Assembly (NCBI RefSeq): GCF_001591605.1 | Contig: NZ_BCVF01000002.1 | Location: 115,299 to 179,298, forward strand | Origin: Bacillus badius NBRC 15713 | Lineage (GTDB): Bacteria; Bacillota; Bacilli; Bacillales; Domibacillaceae | Direction: 5' to 3' | Length of the DNA: 64,000 nucleotides | Part shown: piece after piece, positions 51,501 to 60,384 of the stretch | Numbering within the stretch: position 1 is the stretch's first letter | Layout of the letters: every line of letters begins with the position of its first letter | Position numbers and translations under genes: made by a program | The notes under the pieces: model-generated | Databases searched by the model: none | Told to the model about the DNA's origin: nothing | What the model saw: only the letters and a program-made list of their open reading frames with translations

Positions 51501-52612
51501 TATTTAACAAGCATAGCTGCTTTATCCGTAAAGCTGATGTTTTTATAGTAAGCATTTTTCACTAAGATGTTCGGTCCTAGACATTGAACATTCGCACAGT
51601 GGCAGTTCAACTGGGCCGCAAGCCGGGATTGATTCCACGTTTCGTAGGCCTCCTGCAATGCGGTTGTTTGAATGTTTCCTAACGGGGGAGCGTCACCGAA
51701 ATCTGTCACAATGATTTCCCCGGTAAAGATATTAATGTTCAAACGGGAACGGCCGTCCGGATCATTGCGAACCGTTACGTTTTTTTCCCCGCGCAATCGT
51801 TTGAGCAGCTTCTGTGTCTGTTCATCTGCACTGCAGGCATAAAAAGGCAGCGTGCCAAAGAGCATCCACACGTGCTGGTCACGAACGTCCAGCAGGCGGT
51901 GAATCGCTTCACGAATTCTATCCAAGGAAAGCGATTCAAGCGCACTGGCGAAATCGCTCGGGTACATTGGGTGAATTTCGTGGCGGGCACATTCCATTTC
52001 TTCGACGACCTGGCGATGGATTTTCTCAAGATAAGGCAGTGTGCTTTTATTTAACATCGTTTCTGCCGATACCATCACTCCCATCCGGGATAATGCTTTG
52101 CTGTTATCAATCATTCGCTGAAATAAAGCTTCACGCTGCTGAAAGGATGGTTTGCGCGCCATGTTGGCAAATCCTACTTCAGCAAATTCTTCTGTCGTGC
52201 CCCAATTATGGGAAATATGCAGCACATCTAAATACGGGGCAATTTCCTCGTAACGAGACAGCTCGAGTGTTAAATTAGAGTTTAATTGGGTATACACGTT
52301 TCGTTCATGCGCGTATTTCAAAAGCGGCAGCACATACTCGCGCACCGAGGACTTCGACAGCATCGGCTCACCGCCGGTAATGCTCAATGCCCTTAACGCA
52401 GGCACTTCATCGAGCCGACGGATGAGTATCTCCAGCGGCAAAGCCTCTGGATCTTTCGTCTGCAGCGTATAACCGACAGCACAATGCGCGCATCTCATAT
52501 TGCATAATGTCGTTGTCGTGAACTCGACATTGGACAATTGCATCTGGCCCGTCTGCTCTACGTCTAAGTAAGCTTCCCACGGATCAAATGCAGGTGAAAT
52601 CGATTGTTTCAT
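51500..52612 (-). CDS. yfkAB: Radical-SAM protein YfkAB (CxCxxxxC motif)
   Basis: A 370-residue radical-SAM enzyme. The cluster motif is CNMRCAHC (CxxxCxxC, about residues 37-44), GGEP follows at SITGGEPML, and the C-terminal CHCANVQCLGP gives the CxCxxxxC motif that names the YfkAB family. Substrate unknown. Single gene, convergent with the Mn transporter operon. Confidence 0.88.
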   Translation of the reverse strand: MKQSISPAFDPWEAYLDVEQTGQMQLSNVEFTTTTLCNMRCAHCAVGYTLQTKDPEALPLEILIRRLDEVPALRALSITGGEPMLSKSSVREYVLPLLKYAHERNVYTQLNSNLTLELSRYEEIAPYLDVLHISHNWGTTEEFAEVGFANMARKPSFQQREALFQRMIDNSKALSRMGVMVSAETMLNKSTLPYLEKIHRQVVEEMECARHEIHPMYPSDFASALESLSLDRIREAIHRLLDVRDQHVWMLFGTLPFYACSADEQTQKLLKRLRGEKNVTVRNDPDGRSRLNINIFTGEIIVTDFGDAPPLGNIQTTALQEAYETWNQSRLAAQLNCHCANVQCLGPNILVKNAYYKNISFTDKAAMLVK

Positions 52613-52806
52613 GTTTAACCCTCATTTCTTTATACAACCAACTATTATACTGTTATTTTCTTCATAAATGAACAGGAAAAATGGAAACGAGAAGGAGGGT
52701 GGACAAAGCAAACGCTTCCAATTCCTGTGATAAGAAAATGGACGCTGTCCTCTTTCAGTTCTCACTCATGCAAGAGTACTATTTTTCCTGTTTATTATGT
52801 AAATAG

Positions 52807-52835
52807 TTAGCGAAAAATTCCATGTATGTTACAAT
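52807..52835 (+). promoter_or_regulatory. Candidate promoter of the repeat lipoprotein gene
   Basis: TTAGCG at 52807-52812 and TACAAT at 52830-52835 are spaced 17 bases, about 40 bases before the start. Confidence 0.4.
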
Positions 52836-52874
52836 GTAGGCTGTAAGGAAAGTAAGTGAAGGGAGAGTTCATCT

Positions 52875-53606
52875 ATGAAAAAGTGGTCAATGATCCTGGG
52901 AGCTGTGGTGCTTGCAGGAGGAATATTGGGCGCCTGTTCAGAAAAAGAAACGACAAAGCAGTCAACGGACAAGCCTGCTGAAGAGCCGGCAGAAGAGCCT
53001 GAACAGGATACACAAGTAGAGCAGGAAGAAGAAGGTACAACTGAACAGCCTGCCAGCGAAACAGAAACAGAAACTGAACAACCAGCAGATGATGCACCTG
53101 AAGCAAACAAAGAGACAACTGAAGGAAAAGACGAAGCAAACAAACAGCCTGCTGAACAAACTCAGCCTGCTAAAGCAGTGGAAGCGAAAGGAATTTTCAA
53201 CGGCGTTGGCGACCCGCATACGGTTGAGATTGCAGTCAACGGTCAGCCGCAGTCTTTCCAAGTAGCTCCCGGCAGTGAAATAATGAAGAAGTTTGATAAG
53301 ATGAGCGAAGGAACAGAAATTACATTCACTTATAAAAAAGAAGGTGAACAGCTCATTCTTCAAGAGTTAAAATCCGAAGGTGCCAAGCAGCCAGAAACTG
53401 GAACAGCTGTTGAAGCAAAAGGCATCTTTAACGGAATGGCTGACCCGCATACCGTTGAAATTGAAGTGAACGGCCAGCCGCAATCTTTCCAGGTAGCTCC
53501 TGAAAGTGAAACGATGAAAAAGTTTGACACACTTAAAGAAGGAACAGAGATCGCTTTTACTTATAAAAAAGAAGGCGAACAGCTCATTCTTCAAGAATTG
53601 AAATAA
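52875..53606 (+). CDS. Lipoprotein with two near-identical 65-residue repeats
   Basis: A 243-residue lipoprotein: lipobox LGAC (Cys21), then a Glu/Thr/Pro-rich acidic linker (residues 23-100), then two tandem 65-residue domains (102-166 and 179-243) with 56 of 65 positions identical (VEAKGIFNG, DPHTVEI, NGQPQSFQVAP, EGTEIxFTYKKEGEQLILQ). Each looks like a small beta barrel. The family is a Bacillus hypothetical; role unknown, presumably cell-surface. A Ser-rich frame on the other strand is a shadow of the acidic linker. Confidence 0.75.
   Translation: MKKWSMILGAVVLAGGILGACSEKETTKQSTDKPAEEPAEEPEQDTQVEQEEEGTTEQPASETETETEQPADDAPEANKETTEGKDEANKQPAEQTQPAKAVEAKGIFNGVGDPHTVEIAVNGQPQSFQVAPGSEIMKKFDKMSEGTEITFTYKKEGEQLILQELKSEGAKQPETGTAVEAKGIFNGMADPHTVEIEVNGQPQSFQVAPESETMKKFDTLKEGTEIAFTYKKEGEQLILQELK
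53178..53603 (+). repeat. Tandem 195-base coding repeats
   Basis: The two repeats (53178-53372 and 53409-53603) encode the near-identical domains of the lipoprotein and are clearly similar at DNA level. They may recombine. Confidence 0.75.
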
Positions 53607-53613
53607 GACGTCT

Positions 53614-53650
53614 AACAACGGACCGGTGCTTTTCGCCGGTCCGTTGTTTC
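53614..53650 (+). terminator. Intrinsic terminator
   Basis: A 13-bp perfect stem (AACAACGGACCGG with its complement) followed by a short T run ends the lipoprotein gene. Confidence 0.75.
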
Positions 53651-53751
53651 ATTTTCAAGAAAATAGAGGGATCTTGATTAAAGCAGCGGGTAACGGGAAT
53701 AAAGAGTGTATAAGATAACTTGTGAGAATAAAAGGTGAATGGAGGAGTAGC

Positions 53752-54087
53752 ATGAATACTTCCAGCATGCTGAGGAGCTATCTATCAAAAATGATGGATC
53801 CTGAAAGCTATTTTTACCATGTCGTCAATTGCATCGAAGTGCAATTGCATGACTGGGAGCAGGAGGCCATCTTATTGTTTGACTGGAGCGGCCAGAAAGA
53901 AACGATTTATCTCTCTTTTTTCATTGACGATCAATTATATCCTTTTTCGATCGAAAAGGAAGAGGCAGAAAAACTTCAGGAAAAGAGCCCTTACGCATTG
54001 GATCGTTATATGTGGGAAGCTCTTATGAAACAGGGCTTCGTATTACAGAAAAGCAACTATATCCATCTAGCTTTTTCTGTAACGTAA
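53752..54087 (+). CDS. Small hypothetical protein
   Basis: A 111-residue soluble protein with no membrane segment, with an aromatic-rich beta-strand pattern (LLFDWSGQKETIYLSFFIDDQLYPFSIEKEE). No family recognised. I chose ATG 53752, which follows TGGAGGAGTAG; a frame opening at 53722 is less likely. It lies between the lipoprotein and the convergent proA gene. Confidence 0.65.
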   Translation: MNTSSMLRSYLSKMMDPESYFYHVVNCIEVQLHDWEQEAILLFDWSGQKETIYLSFFIDDQLYPFSIEKEEAEKLQEKSPYALDRYMWEALMKQGFVLQKSNYIHLAFSVT

Positions 54088-54088
54088 G

Positions 54089-54121
54089 AAATCCGGCAGC
54101 TTGATTGCAGCTGCCGGATTT
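54089..54121. terminator. Bidirectional intrinsic terminator
   Basis: A 13-bp perfect stem (AAATCCGGCAGCT with its complement) between the convergent small gene and proA. Confidence 0.8.
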
Positions 54122-54124
54122 CAT

Positions 54125-55375
54125 TTAGTGTCTAATTTGTCCTGTTCCTTCTACAAGCGACTTCACAGTGGTTAAGGCGCGCAGTCCCATCGGTCCGCGT
54201 GCATGCAGTTTTTGTGTGCTTATACCAATTTCCGCTCCATACCCAAACTGTTCTCCATCTGTAAAACGAGTGGATGCATTATGATAAAGGACGGCGGCAT
54301 CAATCGCCCGGAAAAACATGTTCACTTGTTCGCTGTTCTCAGAAACGATCGCTTCTGAATGCTTCGTTCCATACGTTTGAATGTGTAAAATGGCGTCTTC
54401 GATGTTTTCTACTGTTTTTACTGCCAAGATGGGAGCTAAATATTCCGTGTGCCAATCCTCATCTGCTGCTTGTTTCATAAATGAACATTCGGCTGTTAAG
54501 TCAGCGGAGCCTCTAAGCTCTACGCCTTTGTCGAAGAGGGACTGCAGCAGCGCGCGCCGGTGCGGCCAGTCTTTATGAATCAGCAAGGTTTCAGCGGCAT
54601 TGCAAACAGAAGGGCGCTGCAGCTTGGCGTTTTCCGCAATGGCAATCGCCATATCTTTTTCCGCGCTGTCATCAATATAAATATGACAATTACCCACGCC
54701 AGTTTCCAGTACAGGGACCGTGGCCTGTTTGATCACCGTCTGGATTAAGCCGGCTCCGCCTCGGGGAATTAATACATCCAAGTAATCATTCAGCCGAAAC
54801 ATCTCTGTCGCTGTTTCCCTGCTTGTATCTTCTAGCAGCTGCAGGGCATCCTCTGGAAGAGGAGATGTCTGCAGCGCGGCTTTCATTACCTTTGCTAAGG
54901 CCAGGTTGGAACGGGCGGCAGAAGAACTGCCGCGAAGCAAAACAGCATTGCCTGCTTTCAAACAAAGAGCGGCGGCATCCACCGTCACATTCGGACGCGC
55001 TTCATAGACCATGCCAATAACACCGAGCGGCACCCGGACGGTTTGGATATTCAGGCCGTTTTCAAGCGTCCACTTTTCTGTTGTTTCACCAACAGGGTCT
55101 GTAAGCTCGATCAATTGCCGGACGCCGTCCGCCATTTGCCGGATGCGCTCTTCTGTTAACTGCAGCCGGTCTAACAGAGGCGGGGCAAAACCGGCGGCAG
55201 CTCCTGCCTCCATATCCTGTGAATTCTCTTCTAGAATAAAATCGATATTCGAAAGCAGCGCATCGGCGATCTGCTCCAGCGCCAGGTTTTTCTCTTTTTC
55301 CGTTAACATGGCCATTTGATAGGAAGCTGCCTTGAGCAGCTTTGCCTTTTCAAGTAATTCTCCCATTGTCTCCAC
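54125..55375 (-). CDS. proA: Gamma-glutamyl phosphate reductase ProA
   Basis: A 416-residue cytoplasmic NADPH-dependent enzyme of proline synthesis that reduces gamma-glutamyl phosphate to the semialdehyde. Catalytic Cys in RPSVCNAAETLL (about residue 254) and the dinucleotide region LLRGSSSAARSN are present. Second gene of proBA; 13 bases separate it from proB. Controlled through the T-box upstream of proB. Confidence 0.95.
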   Translation of the reverse strand: METMGELLEKAKLLKAASYQMAMLTEKEKNLALEQIADALLSNIDFILEENSQDMEAGAAAGFAPPLLDRLQLTEERIRQMADGVRQLIELTDPVGETTEKWTLENGLNIQTVRVPLGVIGMVYEARPNVTVDAAALCLKAGNAVLLRGSSSAARSNLALAKVMKAALQTSPLPEDALQLLEDTSRETATEMFRLNDYLDVLIPRGGAGLIQTVIKQATVPVLETGVGNCHIYIDDSAEKDMAIAIAENAKLQRPSVCNAAETLLIHKDWPHRRALLQSLFDKGVELRGSADLTAECSFMKQAADEDWHTEYLAPILAVKTVENIEDAILHIQTYGTKHSEAIVSENSEQVNMFFRAIDAAVLYHNASTRFTDGEQFGYGAEIGISTQKLHARGPMGLRALTTVKSLVEGTGQIRH

Positions 55376-55388
55376 TCCATTCTTTTGA

Positions 55389-56507
55389 TTAAACCATAAT
55401 CTTCGTTGTTACCCAGTTATCGCGGTGAATCACTTCTGCCCGCTCATTGATTGAATAGCGCCGGGCTTGGGCGCTGCTTTGTCCCTTCACCTTCTCTAAA
55501 TCTGCCGAAGAATAATACACTTGCCCCTTGCCGAGCACTTCGTTTTTTTCATTCAGCACCGTCACTACATCCATTGCATGAAACAATCCTTCAACGGCTA
55601 GCACTCCAACAGGCAAAAGGCTTTTTCCCCGCAATAAAATAGCTTGCTCAGCGCCTTGATCGACGATGATTTGCCCGCTTGGCTTGGCATGGTGGGCCAG
55701 CCATTGCTTTTTCATTTGCATATGGCTTTTAAAGGGGGCGCCAATATAGGTGCCGGACCCTTTTCCCGCGAGAATATCCAGCAGCTTCTCTTCGCCGGAA
55801 CCATTTCCCACAAAAATCGGCACTCCAAGAGCCAGCGCTTTTTTGGCAGCCAGCAGCTTGGATCTCATCCCGCCGGTTCCAATGGAGGTGCCGCTCGAAC
55901 CGGCATAAGACAACAGTTCATCAGTTACCTCAGGGATAAAGTGGAATCGTTTGGCCCCCGGATTATTGATAGGGTTACTGTCATAAAGGCCATCAATATC
56001 GGTGAGAATAATCAGTGCATTCGCTTGAGTAAAGCCGCTGACAAGAGCAGACAGCATGTCGTTATCCCCATAAGTCAGCTCTTCAATAGAAATAGAGTCA
56101 TTCTCATTAATAATAGGAACGGCGCCGGCTCTCAGTAATTCCGACATCGATGTATAGAAGTTATGGAAGCGGCCGCGGCTATAGAAGTCTTCCTTTGTTA
56201 ATAACATCTGGGCAGCGACCAGGTTAAACGGCGCCAGCAGAGAAATATACTTTTGAATAAGCAAGCTTTGCCCAACTGCGGCCGATGCTTGTTTGGCCGC
56301 GACCGTTTTCGGGCGGGACGTATATCCTAGTGACCGAAAGCCAGCCGCAATGGCACCGGAAGAAACGACAATGACTTCATGCCCCTCTTCACGGAGCTTT
56401 GCGATGGCGGACACATGATCATTCACTTTTTCTTCTACAATATTTCCTTGCTCATCCGTCAGAGAACTGCTGCCGATTTTCACAACAACCCTTGATTTTT
56501 TCACCAT
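55389..56507 (-). CDS. proB: Glutamate 5-kinase ProB
   Basis: A 372-residue cytoplasmic kinase, first step of proline synthesis. The amino-acid kinase domain ([36 protein letters not shown]) is followed by a C-terminal PUA domain (about 280-365), the long form of the enzyme. First gene of the proBA operon, preceded by a proline T-box. Feedback inhibition by proline is usual in the family. Confidence 0.95.
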   Translation of the reverse strand: MVKKSRVVVKIGSSSLTDEQGNIVEEKVNDHVSAIAKLREEGHEVIVVSSGAIAAGFRSLGYTSRPKTVAAKQASAAVGQSLLIQKYISLLAPFNLVAAQMLLTKEDFYSRGRFHNFYTSMSELLRAGAVPIINENDSISIEELTYGDNDMLSALVSGFTQANALIILTDIDGLYDSNPINNPGAKRFHFIPEVTDELLSYAGSSGTSIGTGGMRSKLLAAKKALALGVPIFVGNGSGEEKLLDILAGKGSGTYIGAPFKSHMQMKKQWLAHHAKPSGQIIVDQGAEQAILLRGKSLLPVGVLAVEGLFHAMDVVTVLNEKNEVLGKGQVYYSSADLEKVKGQSSAQARRYSINERAEVIHRDNWVTTKIMV

Positions 56508-56530
56508 CCATCATCCTTTTCTTGTATATA

Positions 56531-56780
56531 AAAAAACAGCATGCCCCTCCTCCTCATCAAAGGACGGAGGGCATGCTGTTCCGCGGTACCACCTTTATTG
56601 ACGCGTAGAAGCGTCCGCTTTGCACCCATAACGCGGGGAACGGCTTATGTTGTCATAAGCGATGCCTGCTAAGGGCAGGTTCAACAGCTGCCTGCGAGGA
56701 ACCTTTCAGCCGGTGAGTTCCATTCTCTGACGCATTTCACTTGTTTACTAATCCCTTGATCGTTTACTTATTCATGATTA
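56531..56780 (-). promoter_or_regulatory. Proline T-box riboswitch upstream of proBA
   Basis: On minus, the leader holds the T-box sequence GGTGGTACCGCGG (plus 56581-56593) and, directly after, a long terminator stem (AACAGCATGCCC with its complement, 56531-56580) with T run. It should bind uncharged tRNA-Pro and let transcription through when proline is scarce. A CCT triplet after GAA (plus 56677-56679) is a candidate specifier codon for proline. Confidence 0.88.
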
Positions 56781-56786
56781 TTCATA

Positions 56787-56814
56787 ATTATCTATCATTT
56801 CTCTGATTTGTCAA
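56787..56814 (-). promoter_or_regulatory. Promoter of the proBA leader
   Basis: On minus, TTGACA (plus 56809-56814) and GATAAT (plus 56787-56792) are 16 bases apart, just before the T-box. The -35 lies in the 3' end of the Nudix gene. Confidence 0.65.
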
Positions 56815-57457
56815 GAGGGGGAGAAGATGACCTATAAATGCCCGATGATTTCACAATATCAAGAAAATGCTTTAATATGCGGGCAGTTAAGCCCCAGACA
56901 ATACGGCCTTCGTAAGAATAAAAGTATTCATCCATCGTGCGCGGCTGCCATTTATAATCTTCTCCGCCAATAATTAAATCATACGGAAAGCCTTCCGCCG
57001 GTTCGACCTTGAAATGAATGGTATGACGGTCCGGTGCAGTTTCCAGCAAATAGTTCAAAGGGATCGTAAACACCTCTGCCACTTCATCAGGATTCAGCTG
57101 CAACTGATCAGCCGGCACGGCGCCTGCGAAGGGAAAGATGATCGTCCCAAAGGGCGACAGCATAAAGTCAAGCGGGAAAGTATCGCGTATGTCAGAAGGA
57201 GACACACCAAGCTCTTCAGCTGTTTCGCGGATAGCAGTAAAAAGTTCATCCCGATCTTCCGGATCACATTTTCCGCCGGGGAAGCAAACCTCTCCCGGCT
57301 GCCGGCGCATTTCATAGGAACGCACTTCAAATAGCACATGAATCTCTCCATCTTTTTCAACAAGGGGGAGAAGGACAGCAAATTTAGCAAAGTGTTCACT
57401 GCCTAGAATGGCAGGCGTCCGTCCTTGAAAGTGTTCAAATAGTTGGTTCAGTTTCAT
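56795..57457 (-). CDS. Nudix hydrolase, CoA-pyrophosphatase type
   Basis: A 220-residue Nudix protein. The CoA-specific segment VLFEVRSYEMRRQPGEVCFPGG precedes a Nudix box with RETAEELG (residues 61-84), as in NudL/YeaB enzymes that split CoA into 4'-phosphopantetheine and 3',5'-ADP. Likely house-cleaning of oxidised CoA. Single gene upstream of the proBA leader. Confidence 0.85.
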   Translation of the reverse strand: MKLNQLFEHFQGRTPAILGSEHFAKFAVLLPLVEKDGEIHVLFEVRSYEMRRQPGEVCFPGGKCDPEDRDELFTAIRETAEELGVSPSDIRDTFPLDFMLSPFGTIIFPFAGAVPADQLQLNPDEVAEVFTIPLNYLLETAPDRHTIHFKVEPAEGFPYDLIIGGEDYKWQPRTMDEYFYSYEGRIVWGLTARILKHFLDIVKSSGIYRSSSPPLDKSEK

Positions 57458-57638
57458 AGCGGCACCTCTTCCTTACAATCTCTCTGTCCTTATTATAGAA
57501 CATCCGCTGAATCTTGTGAAAAAAGAACCGGGGAGAGAGTCCAAACAAAAATTGTCATAAAAACTCACCATTTGTTGAAAGATTTTTAATGAAAAGTAGA
57601 AGAATTTTAGACATAGTAATAAGGGGGAGAGGATAGAA

Positions 57639-59114
57639 GTGAAAACAAATGAAACTGGATTGATCGTATCAAACCATTTGCCAGTTGAGCACAACAATTG
57701 GTATGATGCCTTTTTAAAAGCTGTTTGTGATCCTCTATGCATCTTTAACCAGAATGGAAAAATCATTGCTGTAAACGAGGCATTCGAACAGGAGTATGGC
57801 TGGAAGTTAACGGGACGGCAGAGAGAACTCCTGCCGACTATTCCCACACACCTTGAGGGCGAATTTGACTTTTTGAAACAGAAGCTATTATCTGGGAAAA
57901 CCGTTCATCATTTTAAAACAATTCGCCTTCATAGAGAAGGCTCTCTTCTTCATGTCAAAATTTCCGTATCGCCTATTCATGATGAAAACGGCCAATTCAT
58001 AGCTGCCGTGTGTGTTACAAGAAATATTACCCAAAAAATTGAAACTGCTCTTTTACTAGATCGCAAAGTAGAAGAATTAAAAGAAAATGAGAAGAAATTT
58101 CTGGATATCTCAGAAAATATTAATGATATTTTTTGTGTATACGACCGCTTTACAAACCGCGCCCTTTACGTTAGTCCCTCCTATGAAAAAATTCTGGGAC
58201 ACTCAAAAGGCAAGATGTATCAGGACCTGAGCTCCTTTCTATCAGTGATTCATCCGGAAGACCGGGAGAGATTCAAACGGTTTGCACATGAAGAAGCGTA
58301 TGGCGAACGATCAGAAATTGAGTATCAAGCTGTCCACAAAGATGGCGCTGTTATTTGGCTCCGCTCCCGCAAAATTATTGCTGAGCATTTTAAGAACCGT
58401 GTCATTGTCATTACACAAGATATTACGAATTTAAAAGAAAAGGAGATTCTGCTCAACAAACGGGATAAATTAAGTGCGGTCGGCCAGCTTGCAGCGGGCA
58501 TTGCCCATGAAGTGAGAAACCCTTTAACAGCCATTAAAGGATTTACACAATTGTGGGGACAGGAGACTCATCATAAGTACAGCCAGATTATTCTGGCGGA
58601 GCTTGACCGGATTGAATCGATCATGCAGGAGTTTTTAATGCTTGCCAAGCCGAACCAGGAAATGTTCTTCGTTGAAAAAGAAATGAATGACATTTTAAGA
58701 GACACCATTGCATTTATGGAGCCGGAAGCGATGCTGTACGGAGTACAATTGATTCTGGAGCCGGCAGAAAAGCTTCCTTTGGTCCGGGTGGAAGAGAAAC
58801 AAATCAAGCAGGTCATGCTGAATTTAATCAAAAATGCGATTGAAGCCATGCCGGATGGAGGACAGGTGACGATTCGCACAAAAAAAGCCGGGGACGATTC
58901 GATTGGCATCGAGGTGGCAGATAACGGGATCGGCATTTCTCAGGAACGGATTCCTCACCTTGGGGAGCCGTTCTATTCGAATAAAGAAAAGGGAACCGGA
59001 CTCGGGCTTATGGTCAGCTTTAAAATTATCGAGCACCACAAGGGAAAGATTTTCTTTGAAAGCGAAGAAGGAAAGGGAACAAAAGTAGAAATCCGCCTTC
59101 CTAGCAGCAGATAA
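57639..59114 (+). CDS. PAS-domain sensor histidine kinase (sporulation-kinase type)
   Basis: A 491-residue soluble kinase with two PAS domains (about 20-135 and 145-265), HisKA with acceptor His in GIAHEVRNPLTAIKGF, and HATPase_c (NLIKNAIEAMP, GTGLGLMVS). No membrane segment and no response regulator beside it, the layout of KinA-E-type kinases that feed the sporulation phosphorelay. GTG 57639 follows AAGGGGGAGAGG. The phosphorelay role is inferred. Confidence 0.85.
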   Translation: MKTNETGLIVSNHLPVEHNNWYDAFLKAVCDPLCIFNQNGKIIAVNEAFEQEYGWKLTGRQRELLPTIPTHLEGEFDFLKQKLLSGKTVHHFKTIRLHREGSLLHVKISVSPIHDENGQFIAAVCVTRNITQKIETALLLDRKVEELKENEKKFLDISENINDIFCVYDRFTNRALYVSPSYEKILGHSKGKMYQDLSSFLSVIHPEDRERFKRFAHEEAYGERSEIEYQAVHKDGAVIWLRSRKIIAEHFKNRVIVITQDITNLKEKEILLNKRDKLSAVGQLAAGIAHEVRNPLTAIKGFTQLWGQETHHKYSQIILAELDRIESIMQEFLMLAKPNQEMFFVEKEMNDILRDTIAFMEPEAMLYGVQLILEPAEKLPLVRVEEKQIKQVMLNLIKNAIEAMPDGGQVTIRTKKAGDDSIGIEVADNGIGISQERIPHLGEPFYSNKEKGTGLGLMVSFKIIEHHKGKIFFESEEGKGTKVEIRLPSSR

Positions 59115-59415
59115 CCAATTTTGTTTTTCCTTGCACTCCTTAAAGGATCAGCAGCATGAAAACCGAAAACGATGACGACATGTAAAGCAGCCCAAGCAGC
59201 GCCTAAAGCGCGATTGAAGTGAAAGAGATAAGGATCACTGGCCTATGTTCTTGCGGAACATAGGCTTTTTTCCTGTTATTCTTCATCATCCCAACACCTG
59301 TCATCCATCATTATCCGCAACCAAGCAAGCATTTTTGCTTCATGAAAAAGAAAATGTTTGCTAGTATGAGTGTTCAGGGAAAGGGTTAGGGAGAAAAAAA
59401 GAAAGAGGAGTACAT
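59115..59415 (+). other. Gene-free stretch with terminator
   Basis: This 301-base stretch carries a strong terminator at 59241-59271, about 127 bases after the kinase stop, and the promoter region of the ABC transporter. No ORF beyond a nine-codon one was seen. The 127-base untranslated tail could hold a small RNA, but nothing proves it. Confidence 0.45.
59241..59271 (+). terminator. Intrinsic terminator
   Basis: A 10-bp perfect stem (GCCTATGTTC with its complement), 5-base loop and T run, about 127 bases downstream of the kinase gene. Confidence 0.85.
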
Positions 59416-60384
59416 ATGATTCAATTTAATAAGGTTTCCAAAAAGTACGCGGATGGAACAGCCGCTGTAAAGTCGATCGATTTATCTATACAAAAGGGAG
59501 AATTTCTCATTCTTGCCGGGCCCAGCGGCTGCGGAAAAACGACGACATTGAAAATGATTAACCGGCTCATTGAGGCTTCTGAAGGAACGATTGAGATCGG
59601 CGGGAAGGAAATCAGCAATTATGATATTCATGAACTGCGCTGGAATATCGGCTACGTTCTTCAGCAAATTGCTTTATTTCCTCACTTGACTGTTGAAGAG
59701 AATATCGCGATCGTTCCAGAGTTGAAAAATTGGGACCGTCATCAAATAGAAAAACGAGTAGATGAGCTTTTGTTCATGGTCGGCCTCGAACCGGATAAGT
59801 ACAAAAAGCGGAGGCCGGCGGAATTATCAGGCGGCCAGCAGCAGCGTGTCGGGGTAGTACGGGCTTTAGCAGCCGATCCGGATATCTTGTTAATGGATGA
59901 GCCGTTCAGTGCTTTAGATCCAGTAAGCAGGGAGAAAATGCAGGATGATCTTGTTGAATTGCAAAAAAGCATCCATAAAACCATTGTATTTGTTACACAC
60001 GATATGCAGGAAGCATTCAAGCTTGGAGACCGGATTTGCCTCATGAAGGACGGCCAAATTGTTCAGCTCGATACTCCTGAAAACATGTTCCACGCGCCTG
60101 CGAATGAGTTTGTGAAGCAATTTATCGGCACCGCCCGACCGGCAATCCAGGAAACTTTCACAGTAGGCCAAGCCCTTGTGAAACAGCCCGTCCCGATTAC
60201 AGCCAATCAGCCGGGCATACGGACAATTGCCGCTGAATTGCCGCTAGAAGCAGCGATTGAACAACTTATGCAAGAGGAGCAAATTCAAGTAGAACAAGAA
60301 GGCCAAATCATCGGGATCATTACAAGACAATCCGCTTTAGCTTATGTGTCGGCCATGTTGAAGGAGAGAAGAGCCCATGGATAA
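59416..60384 (+). CDS. Osmoprotectant/ergothioneine-type ABC transporter ATPase
   Basis: A 322-residue ATPase of the OpuCA/OpuFA/EgtV type: Walker A GPSGCGKTT, signature LSGGQQQRVG, Walker B LLMDEPFSALDP, and one C-terminal CBS-like domain (about 240-315). It overlaps the permease-binding-protein fusion gene by eight bases. ATG 59416 follows AAGAGGAG. Substrate choice depends on the fusion protein. Confidence 0.88.
   Translation: MIQFNKVSKKYADGTAAVKSIDLSIQKGEFLILAGPSGCGKTTTLKMINRLIEASEGTIEIGGKEISNYDIHELRWNIGYVLQQIALFPHLTVEENIAIVPELKNWDRHQIEKRVDELLFMVGLEPDKYKKRRPAELSGGQQQRVGVVRALAADPDILLMDEPFSALDPVSREKMQDDLVELQKSIHKTIVFVTHDMQEAFKLGDRICLMKDGQIVQLDTPENMFHAPANEFVKQFIGTARPAIQETFTVGQALVKQPVPITANQPGIRTIAAELPLEAAIEQLMQEEQIQVEQEGQIIGIITRQSALAYVSAMLKERRAHG

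Noticed and set aside
52702..52720. cre-like GCAAACGCTTCC before the repeat lipoprotein
   Set aside because: Too few matches and no carbon-metabolism gene nearby.
52829..53143. A Ser/Val-rich minus-strand frame opposite the repeat lipoprotein
   Set aside because: Its composition is the mirror of the acidic Glu/Thr/Pro linker; the plus gene has a lipobox, ribosome site and terminator.
53178..53603. Possible CRISPR-like or satellite repeat
   Set aside because: Only two units, both in frame within a lipoprotein gene; they encode a duplicated domain.
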